Source: Petrolisthes cinctipes | Taxonomy: Eukaryota > Arthropoda > Malacostraca > Decapoda > Porcellanidae | Assembly (NCBI GenBank): GCA_033782935.1 | Contig: JAWQEG010001559.1 | Span: forward strand, 3,626,501-3,690,500 | Reading direction: 5' to 3' | Length of the DNA: 64,000 nt | In this document: in pieces, positions 12,370-23,820 of the stretch | Position numbering within the stretch: the first letter of the stretch is position 1 | Layout of the letters: each line of letters begins with the position of its first letter | Notes under the pieces: model-generated | The model's database searches: none | What the model saw: only the letters and a program-made list of their open reading frames with translations | Told to the model about the DNA's origin: nothing | Translations under genes and position numbers: made by a program

Positions 12370-13197
12370 CATGGAGGTATAAAATCTGGAGACGGCATGA
12401 CGTCACATAGGTGAAGCCAGTTTTCTCTTGGACGACTAAACAGTACACCCAAAACATTGGTCAGCTGATCTGGACACATCTTGTGGTGAGTGATATATTT
12501 CTCATTTTTTGAACCATTATCCCTGCCTATGGATATGTGAAAAGGGATCGTAGTGATACTATAATATTCCACACGTGAGGTAAGACCTTTATAACAATAT
12601 ATATTTGAGAAGGACGCGAAATAAAACTCACTAAAATGCAGTGTCCGCCTGTGTCACACGTCCCATTGCAAAAAGATTTGACAATATTGGCTAGGATTGA
12701 CTGTTTATCATAAATGTTGCTTGCTGAGATAGTGGCAGCAACAGAAGGTGACAACTCAGAGACCATCCCAAGTACTGGGAAATGTTAAGTGTGCCTTGTG
12801 AAGGAGATAACTGAGAGACCATCCCAAGTAGGCAAGTACTGGTGAGTGTTAGTGGAATGCAAGACAGGCATTTTTTGTATTATTTCTCCCTGGAATGAGT
12901 CTGGTGCATGAAGTATTTCGTTGAATACAGTCCTAATTTATCATATAATTACGCTATCCATATTGCATAATGTCAATAAGAATATGTAGAATACAGATAA
13001 TTAGTTATTTTTGACCTTTATTTATTTAAGCTGTTTTGAAGAAATGATGAAAATATTGCATGATATACTCGGAGCGACAATGTAATGTTTTGGGTGTACC
13101 TAAAGCTCCGCCCACCGCTCATAGGCTCCACCCACTGGCTTCACTCAGTTGTGAAGAGAGGGCCTGGGATGCCGTCTCCAGATTTTATACCTCCATG
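12370..13197. mobile_element. 828-bp foldback element
   Basis: Terminal inverted repeats of 29 bp (12370-12398 and 13169-13197, starting catggaggtataaaatctgg) with weaker subterminal arms (cagtacacccaaaacattgg near 12441 matched by its inverse near 13080). The centre carries a short direct repeat containing gagaccatcccaagtac (about 12755 and 12815). No transposase. Confidence 0.75.
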
Positions 13198-14559
13198 GTC
13201 ACACCCACACGTGATGGTTATCCCCGTAGGAGGGTATTGCCTGTAGTGATGTGGGCAATATTTTAAGGGGTTTGGCGCCTCTACGGCCCCTGTCACTCCC
13301 TTTCAGTTCTTCAACTGTACCTATTTTCTTTCTATTTCCTTCTTGCTTGCTGTCTCACCTCTCTATTACCTTCTTCTGGCGCTATATGACCTCGCTCTTG
13401 CGGCGCCTAATATCAGTCAATAGTTAAACGAGACAGTTAAGCTTACACAACCACCCAGTTTGTGCAGGCATGATTGATAGTCTATTGAGGCCTTAAGGTT
13501 TTTTTTCGGGACTGTAGGCTGTCAGTAGCCCGTGACTCTTGCGAGGCCCCGAGATCATTGAGTGTCGCACTAGATGAGACAGTGGAGCTTCGTAATGATG
13601 ATTTTACCGTAGCTTTTCTTCTGCCCCACTAGATGACGACACTTTATTTATACACGTCACTATCAGGAAAGAGCAGCTACACCGTCACTCACAGCATCTT
13701 GGAATATGGTCTGGCATCTTCTATGTTGTGAGTTGACGACGATGTAGGGGGTATTTTCTTGATGTGTCGGTGTAGCCAGGGTAGTTGACGAACAGCTTGG
13801 ATCCATCAGATCACCTCGAAAAAATCCCAGACGTTTTCTGGTGGACTCAGACCAGGGCCCTTGCCATTCGCAGTCCGTCACTTTATTCACTCAGCCACCA
13901 CCTCCCCACAGGTGGTAATGTATGATGGTAATGTATAGTTCGTCAATTTATTATTTTGTTCATTCATTATATTCAGTATTATGATTTCACTGTATGTCAC
14001 AGTATGTGTCAGGTTTCAGTGTATCACATCAGTATTCACGTATAGGTTACATACGTTTACCTCGAGACGGGGCACATGTATTCACTGGTCAGTTCTGCCT
14101 CACACCAACTCATGTACATCCATGGCTGAATGTCTATGATTAGGGGGTACAGCTATCTATTGTAGTTCAAAGAACAACCATAGTCAGAGGGTTGTGGAAA
14201 CTTATCTTGTTACAACTCTCTGTCCAGTATCGGTGGCTTTGCACCACCCCATGCTCATGGACTTTCTGCCATGGCTGTACATCCCTACTATAGCTTTGGC
14301 ATTACTTTGTGGCGAGTAAAACACAATGGATCTTCAATCTTTACATATCCGAAGCAGTATATGGATATGATACATGACACAGTAAGTAAGTTACCCATCA
14401 CAGAAGTGACAGAAGTGTACTGCAGTGAAGTACGGTTCCAGTGGCTTGCAGTGTAGCCCTCAAGTGAATCCCAGTGTACATCAACGATGCTAAAACAGCG
14501 GAAACAGGATCAGGGGGTTGCAGCTTATTCTCTCAGTACGCCTCCAGGGACGTGGGGCC
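13198..14559. other. Intron I-J, nothing recognised
   Basis: Read on both strands; no exon-like or transposon-like sequence that I can support. Confidence 0.45.
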
Positions 14560-14926
14560 CACGCCCAAGCGTAGGTGGTTAGTGAGTCCCAAGATGTTAT
14601 CCTCCAGATGTTTCAGTTTAGGAAGGAGTGTGAGCAGAAGAGACGTGAGGACTCGTTAAGGAGACAAGCTGAGAAACAGCGTTTCAACCAGCTTGTTACG
14701 GCACTCTGAGGCCAACCAGGTGCAACAAGTGAGCGCACCTGGCGCCTCCTATAACCCCGTTATCGTGTTGTTGCCCAAGCCCCCAACGTCTCCGCTTGTT
14801 CCCAAGGCTACAGTTGCCCCACCCCCTACACTTTCACAAGACACCACAATACAAAATTTTAAGGAATGGAAGCAAGTGGAAAGAATACGCAGTGATGGTG
14901 GTGGACATGCACAAACATTTAGGAGA
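14560..14926 (+). pseudogene. Ty3/gypsy-like gag remnant
   Basis: Across frames: a charged coiled-coil-like segment (RRQAEKQRFNQLVTAL), a proline-rich linker, then TIQNFKEWKQV and, after a frameshift, EYAVMV. This order (charged helix, linker, F-x-x-W-K-Q-x-W-x-x-Y) resembles the capsid start of many Ty3/gypsy gag proteins. Short and decayed; inference. Confidence 0.45.
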
Positions 14927-14965
14927 GGTGGCTGAGTGGTTAGTGTTCTGGACTCATACAACTGT
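14927..14965 (+). repeat. tRNA-like SINE head fragment
   Basis: The segment containing ggctgagtggttagtgttct looks like a tRNA 5' half with an A box. The same wording recurs at 42147 in a longer SINE with a B box. It is directly followed by LINE-B sequence. Confidence 0.4.
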
Positions 14966-15726
14966 TTAGGTGAAGGTATGTCAAATGTAGGGAATACATG
15001 GGCCATAAATAAGATGTAAGTCAGGCAATATTTAGGGGCAGAATAGACATTACATAATTGGAGTACCCTATCCCCAGGTACAACCTTGAATAGCTGAAAG
15101 GTCATGTCAGGATCAGAGGAGGTACAGAGAAGGCGATGTGGCAAGGAGCTATGTATGTAAGTCAGGAGACCATTCCTTACCAGATGAACATATGGCACAT
15201 AACCTGAGAGAGGAGGAGCTTGCCCAGCAGCGAGCGCCCGTCCTGGAAATGCTTCCTGGAGAAAAATAACACTGGGATGATGACGAAAAACATAGGCCTT
15301 GAGTTGAGTAGCTTAGCATAACTGGTAATACCACATACATTACAGGAGATGACATCCAGCTGGCAAGCATTAGCGAACTCTGTGTTTGGAGGTAGAAGTC
15401 CGGGGAGTGGGGGTAGATGAGCGACCTGGAGAAGATGATGGACCACATTAACCCCTGGCTGAAGGCATCATGGACACTTCCATCGAGACGTATCCTCAGG
15501 AGGTGAAGGCTCAGAGGTGGAGGCAGCAGGACATGATGATTCACCCTTGAAAGGACATGTCCTGGAATCATGGTTGGCGGCACACCAGGCACACCTCGGC
15601 AAAGTGGAACAGTACCAGGAGATGTGCCCAACTCCCCAGCACCTGTAGCACCAAGGCTGGTCATTATGAAGTTTTCGCACCTCACACGGTGGAAGACAGG
15701 GGAGGAAATCAAAGGGAATCTCAATT
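14966..15726 (-). pseudogene. LINE-B copy 1, ORF1 3' part and endonuclease start
   Basis: Minus-strand sequence encodes two zinc knuckles (CYRCWGVGHISWYC and CAWCAANHDSRTC, within 15468-15680), then the start of an APE-type endonuclease (CQLDVISCNVCGITSYAKL; VPYVHLVRNGLLTYIHSSLP). Internal deletion and frameshifts. It matches 43.4-45.0 kb closely. The 5' part of ORF1 continues at 16544 across an inserted MITE. Confidence 0.8.
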
Positions 15727-16543
15727 CCTCAGTCCACAAACTACCAAAAGGTTGCGAGATTCGCTAGATGAATTAATTCGTCGGGTAAACGGGTATCGAC
15801 AAAAACCCAGTGCTTTCGATATAAAAATTTTTTTGTAGTAAATATAAACAATTGAAGTCTATTTACCTCTTTAATATTTTGATAGATAGTTAAAATATAT
15901 TCCGAAGTGAAACTTACTGCAATAAGGTGGTTTATAAAGATTAATAAAGCCGAATACATACAGTCATCGAAACATACGTTTTCTGTAGGCTTTTAGTCTA
16001 TTTCTATATTCAAGTTAGGCTCTATACCACTATTTTACCTGGTAAATTACTTGCTAATATTACTGAGCAAGTTATTTACTATTTGTTCAATGCCAAGCTA
16101 GTACTTAAATATAATGTAACAGATTATTTGTTTCATCACCTACAACTACAGAGACCTGGTATCACTGCTGCCAGAGTGAGTACACAATTCAATCTAAGCC
16201 AGTGTATGCGTTCTTGCTTTGCTATATATTTTTTTTCAAAATGCCTGTATATACATGTGCAGTGACAGATTGGGACTCGAAATCAAATAAATCAAATATT
16301 AAATGTGAAGTGTAGACCCGAGTCGTCGTATGTTTACAGCCGATTTATCTACATTAGGTTCCTTTCATTATTTATGCCTACACATCGTTAAGTACAGTAT
16401 TTAAAAATGTCTAAAATAGTATTGAATATTTCTATGGCAAAAAGAAGGTATACAACAACCAATTATTAGTATACCCATAAAAAATATGTCTAATTATTTT
16501 ACCTGGCGAATCTAGCAAGCCTCGGCCAGTTTGTGAACGCTGG
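15727..16543. mobile_element. 817-bp MITE inserted in LINE-B
   Basis: Terminal inverted repeats of about 45 bp (CACAAACT and AGATTCGC blocks shared by both ends), flanked by AATT on both sides (15723-15726 and 16544-16547). The paralogous LINE-B copy at 44998-45001 has a single AATT and no insert, an empty site. No transposase frame. Superfamily uncertain. Confidence 0.8.
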
Positions 16544-17350
16544 AATTGGAGGTGGGTCGGAAAGACTCCAGACAACAACGATACGACTAATGGGGGGAAC
16601 CATCTTGGAGAAAACGACGGGCAGAGTACACACCAGGGTATCCCTCAGCAGTTTCGGGATGACATCAATAGGAAAACGGGTGAGGATGTAGCTGGGGAAC
16701 TAACAAGGCCTCTTGGGTGAGTCTTGAAGAATGAGAGGCAGAGACAAAAAGTCATCACCTTGGCTCTATCAATGATGTCCTGACACTTCCTAGAGATGTT
16801 GACTTCAGTCAGTTCACGCTGCAGTTTGAAAGCCCTTTTGACATCAGACAACCAACGCAGCTTTGTGTCTGTAGATGGGTTCCCAGGGAAGGAGAGCTTG
16901 ACATAGTCATTTCTCGGGGCAAAAGCAGGAAGGTTAGACGAGGGCAAGGAGTGGGTATACAAGGAAGAAACACCAGGGTGAGGCAGAGAAGGTACGTCGT
17001 GCACAACTGAAGTAAACTTTGCCATCTTGGCTGCTGGAAGCAAACAGTTCACACCATCGAAATCCTGCGAGGAGCCGGACGAGGCATCAATGGGTCACTT
17101 GGTAGAGGTTGAGGAGGTGGACGATTGCAACCTGAGTTGCGGAGTGACCGAGGAGAGAGGGGGAGGGTTGCGAGAGGGCAGCTCAGGCCAGTGATCCTCA
17201 ATTGGAGACTCGTCGTCTGACATGGCTAAACAAACACACAAACAGAACCACAACAAAACAGAACACAGAATCACAACAGACAAACAACACCAAAAAACAC
17301 CACAGAAACAGCAACACACAAGCAACACAAACAACAATGCAGACTGAGCG
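16544..17350 (-). pseudogene. LINE-B copy 1, ORF1 5' part and 5' UTR
   Basis: ORF1 begins at an ATG at 17223 (MSDDESPIEDHWPELPS) after a CA-rich leader (17224-17350). An in-frame TGA (17095-17097) follows STSSTSTK; the frame then resumes as PIDASS and continues to MNCLLPAAKMAK and later KLRWLSDVKRAF. The same stop occurs in copy 2. ORF1 of such LINEs encodes a nucleic-acid-binding Gag-like protein. Confidence 0.75.
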
Positions 17351-17702
17351 CCAGGAGAACGTCCACACTCCACCAAGGTTGGAGCGAAACTGTTAGCTAG
17401 GATTAGAAAGCATGTAAAATCTATGGCATATATAATTCATATTTGCATGTACTGAAGTATGCTGAAATTTCAAGATAATGTCTGTTTAAGAATTAGAAAC
17501 AAAGTATTACACATGCCATATGTCACCAGTTTAGTCATCACTTCAGAAGGAATCATTCCTGTATGTTTGTCAGATCCATCTCGTAGAGAACAGACACATA
17601 GCTCTCTACCCTTCTCATTTATTAGACTAATAGTATATCAGTTCCCCAACAGCCTAAATCAATATTTAAATTTAGTCCCCAGAGCAAGAGTTGGAACTTG
17701 TA

Positions 17703-18403
17703 CAGTCGGCAAAAAAAGTTTCGTTACCACCCCTACGTTAATTTTAACATCGATAAGCGTGGTAGGGTTGGTACTCCGCCGTCTGAGCAGCTGTGCCTCG
17801 CTGGCCGCGGCAATGACAACTTAACAGAAGGCATTCCCTTTCTTTTTATATCAAAGGTTTAACTGATTTTAAATTAAATTTTGAGTGTTCAAGAACTATT
17901 ACTATTTAACTATTCATCATTAAACATAAAGAAATACGTTTGAGTATTTTAGAACAAGAATAACCTTGAAATACCCAGAAAAAAAAGCACTGGGTAAAAG
18001 TACGTCACTCCTACTTGCCTGACCATTAGACACTGAGGGGTCCGGGTGGGTGACGGAGGTATTTATGACACTCGTGCCCATGGAGGTAGTATAGGTGGAG
18101 GCGCCAGTAGGACCTGATTTGTGAAGCCACCAATCTGTCATTTCCGGCGCCTTCAAGATGGCGTATACCTTTGTATGTCAGGTCAGAAGTCCACTTTTAC
18201 TGAAACATATCTTGGTGTCCGCCATATTGAAGGCGCCGAAAATGACAGTTCGGCGGCTTCACTTTACTCCCCTGGATTAGTGAGCCATGGCGACTCCACC
18301 TATACTACCTCCATGCTCGCGCCACACTTGACTCACCAGTCAGGTCTACCAACATTACATCACACTGTTAAAAGGATGGTAACGAAACTTTTTTTGCCGA
18401 CTG
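17703..18403. mobile_element. Mariner-type foldback element, TA target duplication
   Basis: Ends are inverted copies starting CAGTCGGCAAAAAAAGTTTC, with TA at 17701-17702 and 18404-18405. Inner inverted blocks (catggaggtagtataggtgg at about 18078 against its inverse at about 18291; gaagccaccaatctgtcatt against its inverse) show that most of the 701 bp can fold back. No transposase. Confidence 0.85.
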
Positions 18404-18741
18404 TACATAACTTGTAATCTACCTGTACATAATAAAGGGAAGAAGAGGATTGAAGATTTTAACCTTCAACTCTGGTAACTAAACTAAGAAGGTATTGAAT
18501 ACTTGGATGAACACAACAAGAAAACACCTACCAGTCATACTTTTAACCGTTCAGAACGTAACATAACAAAGAAGTCAACTCTACAGAGTGAATACTGTGG
18601 TAAGTCGGTCAGGATTAAAACCACACCACAGCATTCGACAACAACCACTTATAGGTTTTGGTGGCAACAATAAGAACACTAAATAGAAACCACTAACACA
18701 TTGGTCGTTACCACTAGTTCATTTGGTGGTTAGCACTAATA

Positions 18742-18892
18742 CAGTCACTGTTAAAAGTCCTGCAACGGCCCAATGAAAGTGAACCATCAAACTGAATCTA
18801 AGAACCAATATTAGATAACAGTAGCTGTGAGTTCACTAAATATTTCGAGTCCGTTTCAAGTGAAGGTCTTGCAAGACTATTGCCCATGACTG
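18742..18892. mobile_element. 151-bp mariner-type MITE, copy 1
   Basis: Ends CAGTCACTGTTAAAAGTCCT and the inverse-like CAAGACTATTGCCCATGACTG, flanked by TA both sides. A relative of the same length is at 26054-26205. The flanks 18404-18741 and 18893-19157 are intron with nothing recognised. Confidence 0.7.
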
Positions 18893-19157
18893 TACAATCT
18901 GACTCACGTGTTTTGTAGGTCTATAACTGGCTCACGAACTTTGTAGGACTATCAAGTGCCTCGCGATTTTTGAGCGTAAGTAACTCCTGATTTTTTATTT
19001 GTAAATGTGAAAACATTTAGGTAAGTCTATGACTGGCCCTTTTTTTAGCCTATAAACTGAATCACAAGGTTGGCACGTAAATGTGAAAATACGTAATTAA
19101 GTTTGACTTTCACGAAGTTTGTAGGGCAGGGAAGTTTATATGCCTAAAGTGACTCAC

Positions 19158-19260
19158 GTTCTTGTAGGCAATGTTGTAGGTAATGACGGGTGCGTAACTC
19201 TCCACGTGCCAGACCAAAGTGTAAGAGGTTCCATTCTCGCCAACACCAACACTGTAATAT
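19158..19260 (-). CDS. Exon I: first half of FN3 domain
   Basis: 103 nt, acceptor tcccacag, donor AAC/gtgagt, phase 2 in and 0 out. It encodes YYSVGVGENGTSYTLVWHVE followed by SYAPVITYNIAYKN. The L-x-W core tryptophan and the P-V-I-x-Y-x-I-x-Y segment are characteristic of FN3 strands B and C in Klingon/lachesin-like proteins. NGT is a potential glycosylation site. The nearby Ty3/gypsy fragment (from about 19455) lies in the upstream intron. Confidence 0.88.
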
Positions 19261-19454
19261 CTGTGGGACATACATACATGCATAAATATGTATATCAGTG
19301 AGGGTAAATAGGTCAATAGGCCTACATATATCCATATATATATATTTATAAATAGAATAATTAAAATATACATACTTACATCCATATATACATACAGTAT
19401 CCCAACTAAGTGCTCCGACAAAATATCAACGTCTTGGCATCCTTTTCCAGTTAG

Positions 19455-19615
19455 TATTGTAACAACAGGGTGTTGCGTTACTATTGGGATGAACAGACTC
19501 GATTGTACACGGTAACTATTTATTAGTGTAGCTACAAAGGTTGGTTTTCACACTAGTAATTCCTGGACTCGGTAGCAAAGTAGGCGAGGGTTGTGGTTGT
19601 AGAGGGCAAGCACCT
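19455..19615 (-). repeat. LTR-like tail (poly-A signal region)
   Basis: On the minus strand this has AATAAATAGTTACCGTGTA and then gagtctgttcatcc before AGTAACGCA. Near-identical wording occurs three more times near the right end of the window (about 62350-62400, 63180-63230, 63815-63860). Interpreted as the R-U5 end of an LTR attached to the gypsy pol fragment at 19553-20695. Confidence 0.55.
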
Positions 19616-20695
19616 TGTAGAGAGTGAGACTTGTCTGCCGTGGTCGAGTGAAGAGAGAGCTGCTGCAGGAGGCAGCGTGGTCAAGGACTTGTGGTCGGTG
19701 CCGATATGGAAACACCTACCCTCCAAGAAGTGGCGGAAGTGTTTGACAGCGTCGTGAATGGCCACCAGCTCTCTGTCGAATGCACTGTACTACCGCTGTG
19801 GTGGCTCAAGTTGCTTGCTGAAAAACGCGATTGGTTTCAAGGTTCTGTCCACTTCCTGCTGGAGACCTGCCCCGATGGCGTCGTTGGAGGCGTCCATGTA
19901 GATGGATGTCGGTGTATGTGGAGTTGGGTATGCAAGGAGGGTAGTGTCTGCCAGCTTCACCTTGATGCTGTTGAAGGCTTCCTCGGCTGTTGTGGACCAC
20001 ACTAACTTCTGCGACGTCTTCTTCAGTCCTTTTAATTAAGAGGTCGTGGAGTGGTGCGAGGGCAGAGGCGGCGTGGGGAATGAAGCGGTGGTAGTAACTG
20101 ACTACTCCCAGGAACTCCCTAAGTTTCCTGGCAGTGGTAGGTAGTGGGAACTCCCTGATGGCCTCTACCTTCTGTGGGAGGGGGGTGATGCCATCAGGAG
20201 TAACACGGTGCCTTAGGAAGTAGAGATTGTAAGCTCCCAGGATGCATTTGGAAGGGTGGACCTTCAATCCATATTGCTGTAACCTGCCAAATAGTTCCCT
20301 CAGGTGTTCTCGGTGTTGTGTGTGTGTGTCGGAGGGAACCAGTATGTCGTTGATATACACCACCACTCAGTCAAGTCCTCTCATCACCTTGTCCATGAAC
20401 CGTTGGAAGGTCTGGGTGGTGTTGCATAGACCGAAGTTCATGGACAGGAACTCGAACAGGCTGAAGGGCGTGGTGATAGCCATTTTCTTGATGTCGTCCT
20501 CCGCAACAGGGATTTGGTGGAATGCCCGTACCAGGTCTATCTTCGAGAATACCGCACTTCCCTGGAGATTGGAGTGAAAGTCCAGGACGTGCGGTATTGG
20601 GTACCTGTCGGGTGTGTTGGCAGCGTTCAGCGCTCTGTAGTCGTCGCATGCCCTCCACTCTCCTTCCTGTATCTCCCATCTGTTTTTTAGTAGTG
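19553..20695 (-). pseudogene. Ty3/gypsy pol fragment (RT-RNase H)
   Basis: Reading from 20695 downward: DDYRALNAAN-like and IPHVLDF motifs, FSKIDLVRAFHQIPVAEDDI, NFGLCNTTQTFQRFMD, VVVYINDILV (the usual YxDD box reads YIND), then FLGVVSYYHRFIPHAA and the RNase H-like IYMDASNDAIGAGL, HFRHFLEGRCFHIGTDH. An in-frame stop precedes VVYINDI and there are frameshifts, so the copy is dead. It ends in the LTR-like tail at about 19455-19615. Confidence 0.85.
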
Positions 20696-22648
20696 TGTAC
20701 AGTCCTTTGCTCAGTCTTCATCTTAATACGCCTCAAGGTGGTGTTCTCAGCCCATTTTTGTTTAACATTCTGATGTATCGGTTTCTCACTTCTCTCCCTG
20801 ATATTCCTGGAACTACAATTACATGCTAAGCTGATGATATCTGTGTTCATTTACCTCGTCAAGAGATCTCCAGCGGTTTCTTGACTCATTCTCTGGCTTC
20901 CGCTCACTGTGGCATTATTGTTTCCCCAGATAAAAGCAGAATATTCACCTGCCGCTCTCCTCAAGCTCTGAAAGTCTTTACCATTGGAGGGACTGTCATT
21001 TCACTGTTTTCCATGTATGCTGCTACCTTGGTGCACTGGTCAGTATTTCTGCTGTTCTCCCTGCCAGGGGCCAGGGAAATATTATTGTCCAAGACTTGTT
21101 GGGTTGCCTCCAGCGCTGACTTAAACCACTTCAATGGCTCACTTACAACTCTTCGGGCATCTCCATCCCTGTAGCCAGGACCATCTATATTGCTTTTATT
21201 TGTTCCTGCTTTGATTCACTTTCCTAGGGCTACTCTGGAGACACTAAAAAAATCATAATAGAGCGATGAGAATGATTCTTGGCTGTCCCATGTCAACCAG
21301 GATAGTGAATATGCAGCGTGAATTGCGTCTTCCTCATTTCATGGAGAGAATTTTTTCTAATGTTACGTGCCTCGCTGTCAAGTGCCTCCATATCCCACAT
21401 CTTTCACCCCACTTTTCACAGTCAGTCAGGACTTCTCTTGGACCGAACTTCCCCGTCCCTCCCATAGTGCCCGCTGGACGTGCTTATATTAGATCTGTTT
21501 CCTCTGTGCTCCATAGCCTTAATTTAGATATAATGGTTGCAGAAGGTCCCCCAGGGCCCCCTCCATGGATGCTACTAACACCAAGTCAGAACTGCCGTCT
21601 CTACAGCTGCAGTTGGCTCTAGAACATGTGCAAATAGTGACGTCCTCAATCTCCACTCCACACTGCCTCTACACTGACGGCTCATTCCAATAAGATGTTG
21701 CAGCTGTTGGTGCCGTTTTCTCACCTGACATGGAGCCACCTCCTTGGGGCCGGATTGGCCGTCATCTCCGTGACCATTCCAGCTCCACATTGTATTAACT
21801 GTATACCATTCTGGATGCTGTTAGTCTTGTTTGTCAATGGGGAGTAAATGCTGCCATCATTTGTGACTCCAAGATTGCCCTTCAGTCTCTCTCCATTGTT
21901 CAGCGCACTCTCTGAAGTTGTTCAGTAGATTTTATCGTGTTTTGCCTTATTGCCTCATCAAAATTTGACTGTCAAATTTCTATGGGTGCTATCCCATGTC
22001 AGTTAACATTACAATGCTACAGTTGACAGACTCGCGAAGGAGGTCTGCCGTCTGCCTCCTCGGGGTGATAGACGTCCTCTCTCCCTGATCTGCTTCCTCT
22101 GTAAAGTCCGTCCCGCCACTCTTCTCCCTGTACGGCAGCGTAGGGATGCAGAGAGGCCCGCTTCCTTAGCATCTCCATCACCCACTACGAGTCTATCTGC
22201 CGTCACAAGTATTCCTACCGTCGCCGTGGCTTAATGGTTCGGATGCAAAATGTAGTCTCTGCTCGTTTGAGGTTGGGCTACCGGCTACTTTAGTAGGTTG
22301 TGCAGAGCGCTTCGCTCTGACATTATAGAACACCAGTGTCTGGCCTGCCCCACTGTCTGACACTTGCTACAGCGGGGTCTGCCACTTGATGCGCTTTATC
22401 GACACCTGCTGAACCACCATGTTTTGGAGGAACTTCTGGTGCACCACCCTCGTTTTGGTGGATTTAAATAGTTTATAAGGTAATTTTTTGTCGGTATTCT
22501 CATGTATTTCTCATGCTTGTGGGTGTGGGTGTTTGAGAGTGTGTAAGTGTGTGTATGCCCGTGGTCATCAGATTTTCAAGGATCCTGTCTACCCTTATGT
22601 GTTGTAGCCTTTCTATTGTGTGACGCCATTACGCAATAAAAAAAAATC
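20696..22648 (+). pseudogene. LINE-B copy 3: RT C-terminus, RNase H, 3' UTR, poly-A
   Basis: Plus-strand remnant homologous to 40.5-42.5 kb: RT C-terminal region (STNKSR-type wording CGIIVSPDKSRIFTCR), RNase H with CLYTDGSF and CDSKIALQSL, a zinc-finger-like tail, then a UTR that ends in poly-A at about 22640-22648. Many stops. It abuts the gypsy fragment tail-to-head at about 20695. The 3' UTR also occurs at 23640-23790 (minus) and 25505-25620. Confidence 0.8.
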
Positions 22649-22717
22649 ACCCTGTATATTCCTGTCACAATTATGCAGACAAAGCATACCAAAAAAATCC
22701 ACTCTAGGCATACCTAC

Positions 22718-22840
22718 CTGACAGGTTTAGGTCGTCCTTGTAGACTAATTAAAGCTGAATCATTACCCATAAAGTTTGTAGCATTACAGGTGTAGTTACT
22801 AAAGTCACCTCTTTGTACACGGGCAAACTGAAGCGAAAAC
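22718..22840 (-). CDS. Exon H: second half of Ig domain 3
   Basis: 123 nt, acceptor ccctgcag, donor CAG/gtaggt, phase 2 in and 2 out. It encodes FSLQFARVQRGDFSNYTCNA followed by TNFMGNDSALISLQGRPKPV. The G-D-F-S-N-Y-T-C stretch is the F strand with the second Ig3 cysteine; N-x-x-G plus the G strand ISLQGRP and the proline-rich exit are typical of Ig3 leading into FN3. Sequons NYT, NAT and NDS are present. LINE-B 3' sequence (poly-A at about 22648) lies just 70 bp away in the next intron. Confidence 0.9.
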
Positions 22841-23448
22841 CTGCAGGGAATATGAGGAAAATAGTGTTGGACGAAAATATATGTGTATGGAGAGAAAGTA
22901 AAGGAAACTGTGTTTATCTGGAAGGAAACTAAAAAAATAATGAGTTTGTAAGGAGAAATTGGGTAATAATTATTGTTTAGGTGGAAAATCTGTCTAAAAA
23001 TGTGTTTGGAGTGAAATATTAAATGGTTTTGGTTAGATTAATAATTGGTGTTGGGAGCAGGAATCATACTGAGAGTAAGAAAAAATAATGTTTGATGGGG
23101 AAATTTGTAGGAAAATGTATAACATTTATTAAAAATATATATAAAATAATAATTTGAATGAAAATAATGCGTTTGGAGGGAAAGCTTCTAGGAATAGTAT
23201 GAAGAGGTGTGTAATGAGGGAATATATAATTATGTTTAATTCAAAACATACAGTATAATCACCGAAACCCAAAAGTAGTCATGAAGCATTAAATCATCTC
23301 ACATATGAATCACTGTAAAGAAAATAAACTAAGAAGGAGCATATGAATCACCAAACCCCCAAATGAACCACCAAGACAAATGAACCACAAAAGCCATATA
23401 TGAATCTTTTAATCCCAAGGCGATTCATAAAACGAAGCAGTAACTCAC
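22841..23448. other. Intron G-H, nothing recognised
   Basis: AT-rich, no repeat or gene identified. Confidence 0.5.
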
Positions 23449-23620
23449 CTCTTACTCGCATCAACGGCTTTGAAGAGTCGAAGTGGGTTCACTGGTTCGA
23501 CCCCACCTTTGAACCACTTGACTTGAGGTAGTGGTTCACCTTCAACCACACAAGCCAGACTGGTTTCGTAATTCAAACCTGTATATACCACCTCACTTTC
23601 AGCTCGAACTTTGGGAGGAT
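23449..23620 (-). CDS. Exon G: first half of Ig domain 3
   Basis: 172 nt, acceptor ctttctcag, donor AGAG/gtgagt, phase 1 in and 2 out. It encodes YPPKVRAESEVVYTGLNYE and then TSLACVVEGEPLPQVKWFKG. The T-x-L-x-C B strand, the E-G-x-P-x-P motif and the C-strand Trp are diagnostic of an I-set Ig domain. The final AG plus G from exon H makes Arg. The 608-bp intron to exon H contains no repeat I recognise. Confidence 0.9.
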
Positions 23621-23639
23621 CTGAGAAAGAGAGGATTTT

Positions 23640-23790
23640 TTTTTAATTCATTCCACCGTGGCATCAATCAACAAGCAGACAACAATACATAAGGGTAGGC
23701 GGAACCCATGAGAATCCAATGACTACAACCACACATACACAAACGCACACACACACATCACGAAAACATAACATAATGAAGCACAAGCAT
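23640..23790 (-). repeat. LINE-B 3' UTR fragment with poly-A
   Basis: Minus-strand copy of the LINE-B tail: gttttcgtgatgtgtgtgtg, the cattggatt block, cctacccttatgt and a terminal poly-A (poly-T on plus at 23638-23645). A 5'-truncated insertion about 20 bp upstream of exon G. Confidence 0.75.
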
Positions 23791-23820
23791 ACAGACAAAT
23801 ATTTACATTATGACCTAGTT

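Noticed and set aside
12341..12600. Possible extra exon of the adhesion gene in the I-J intron
   Set aside because: Falls inside the 828-bp foldback element, and exons I and J already join in phase.
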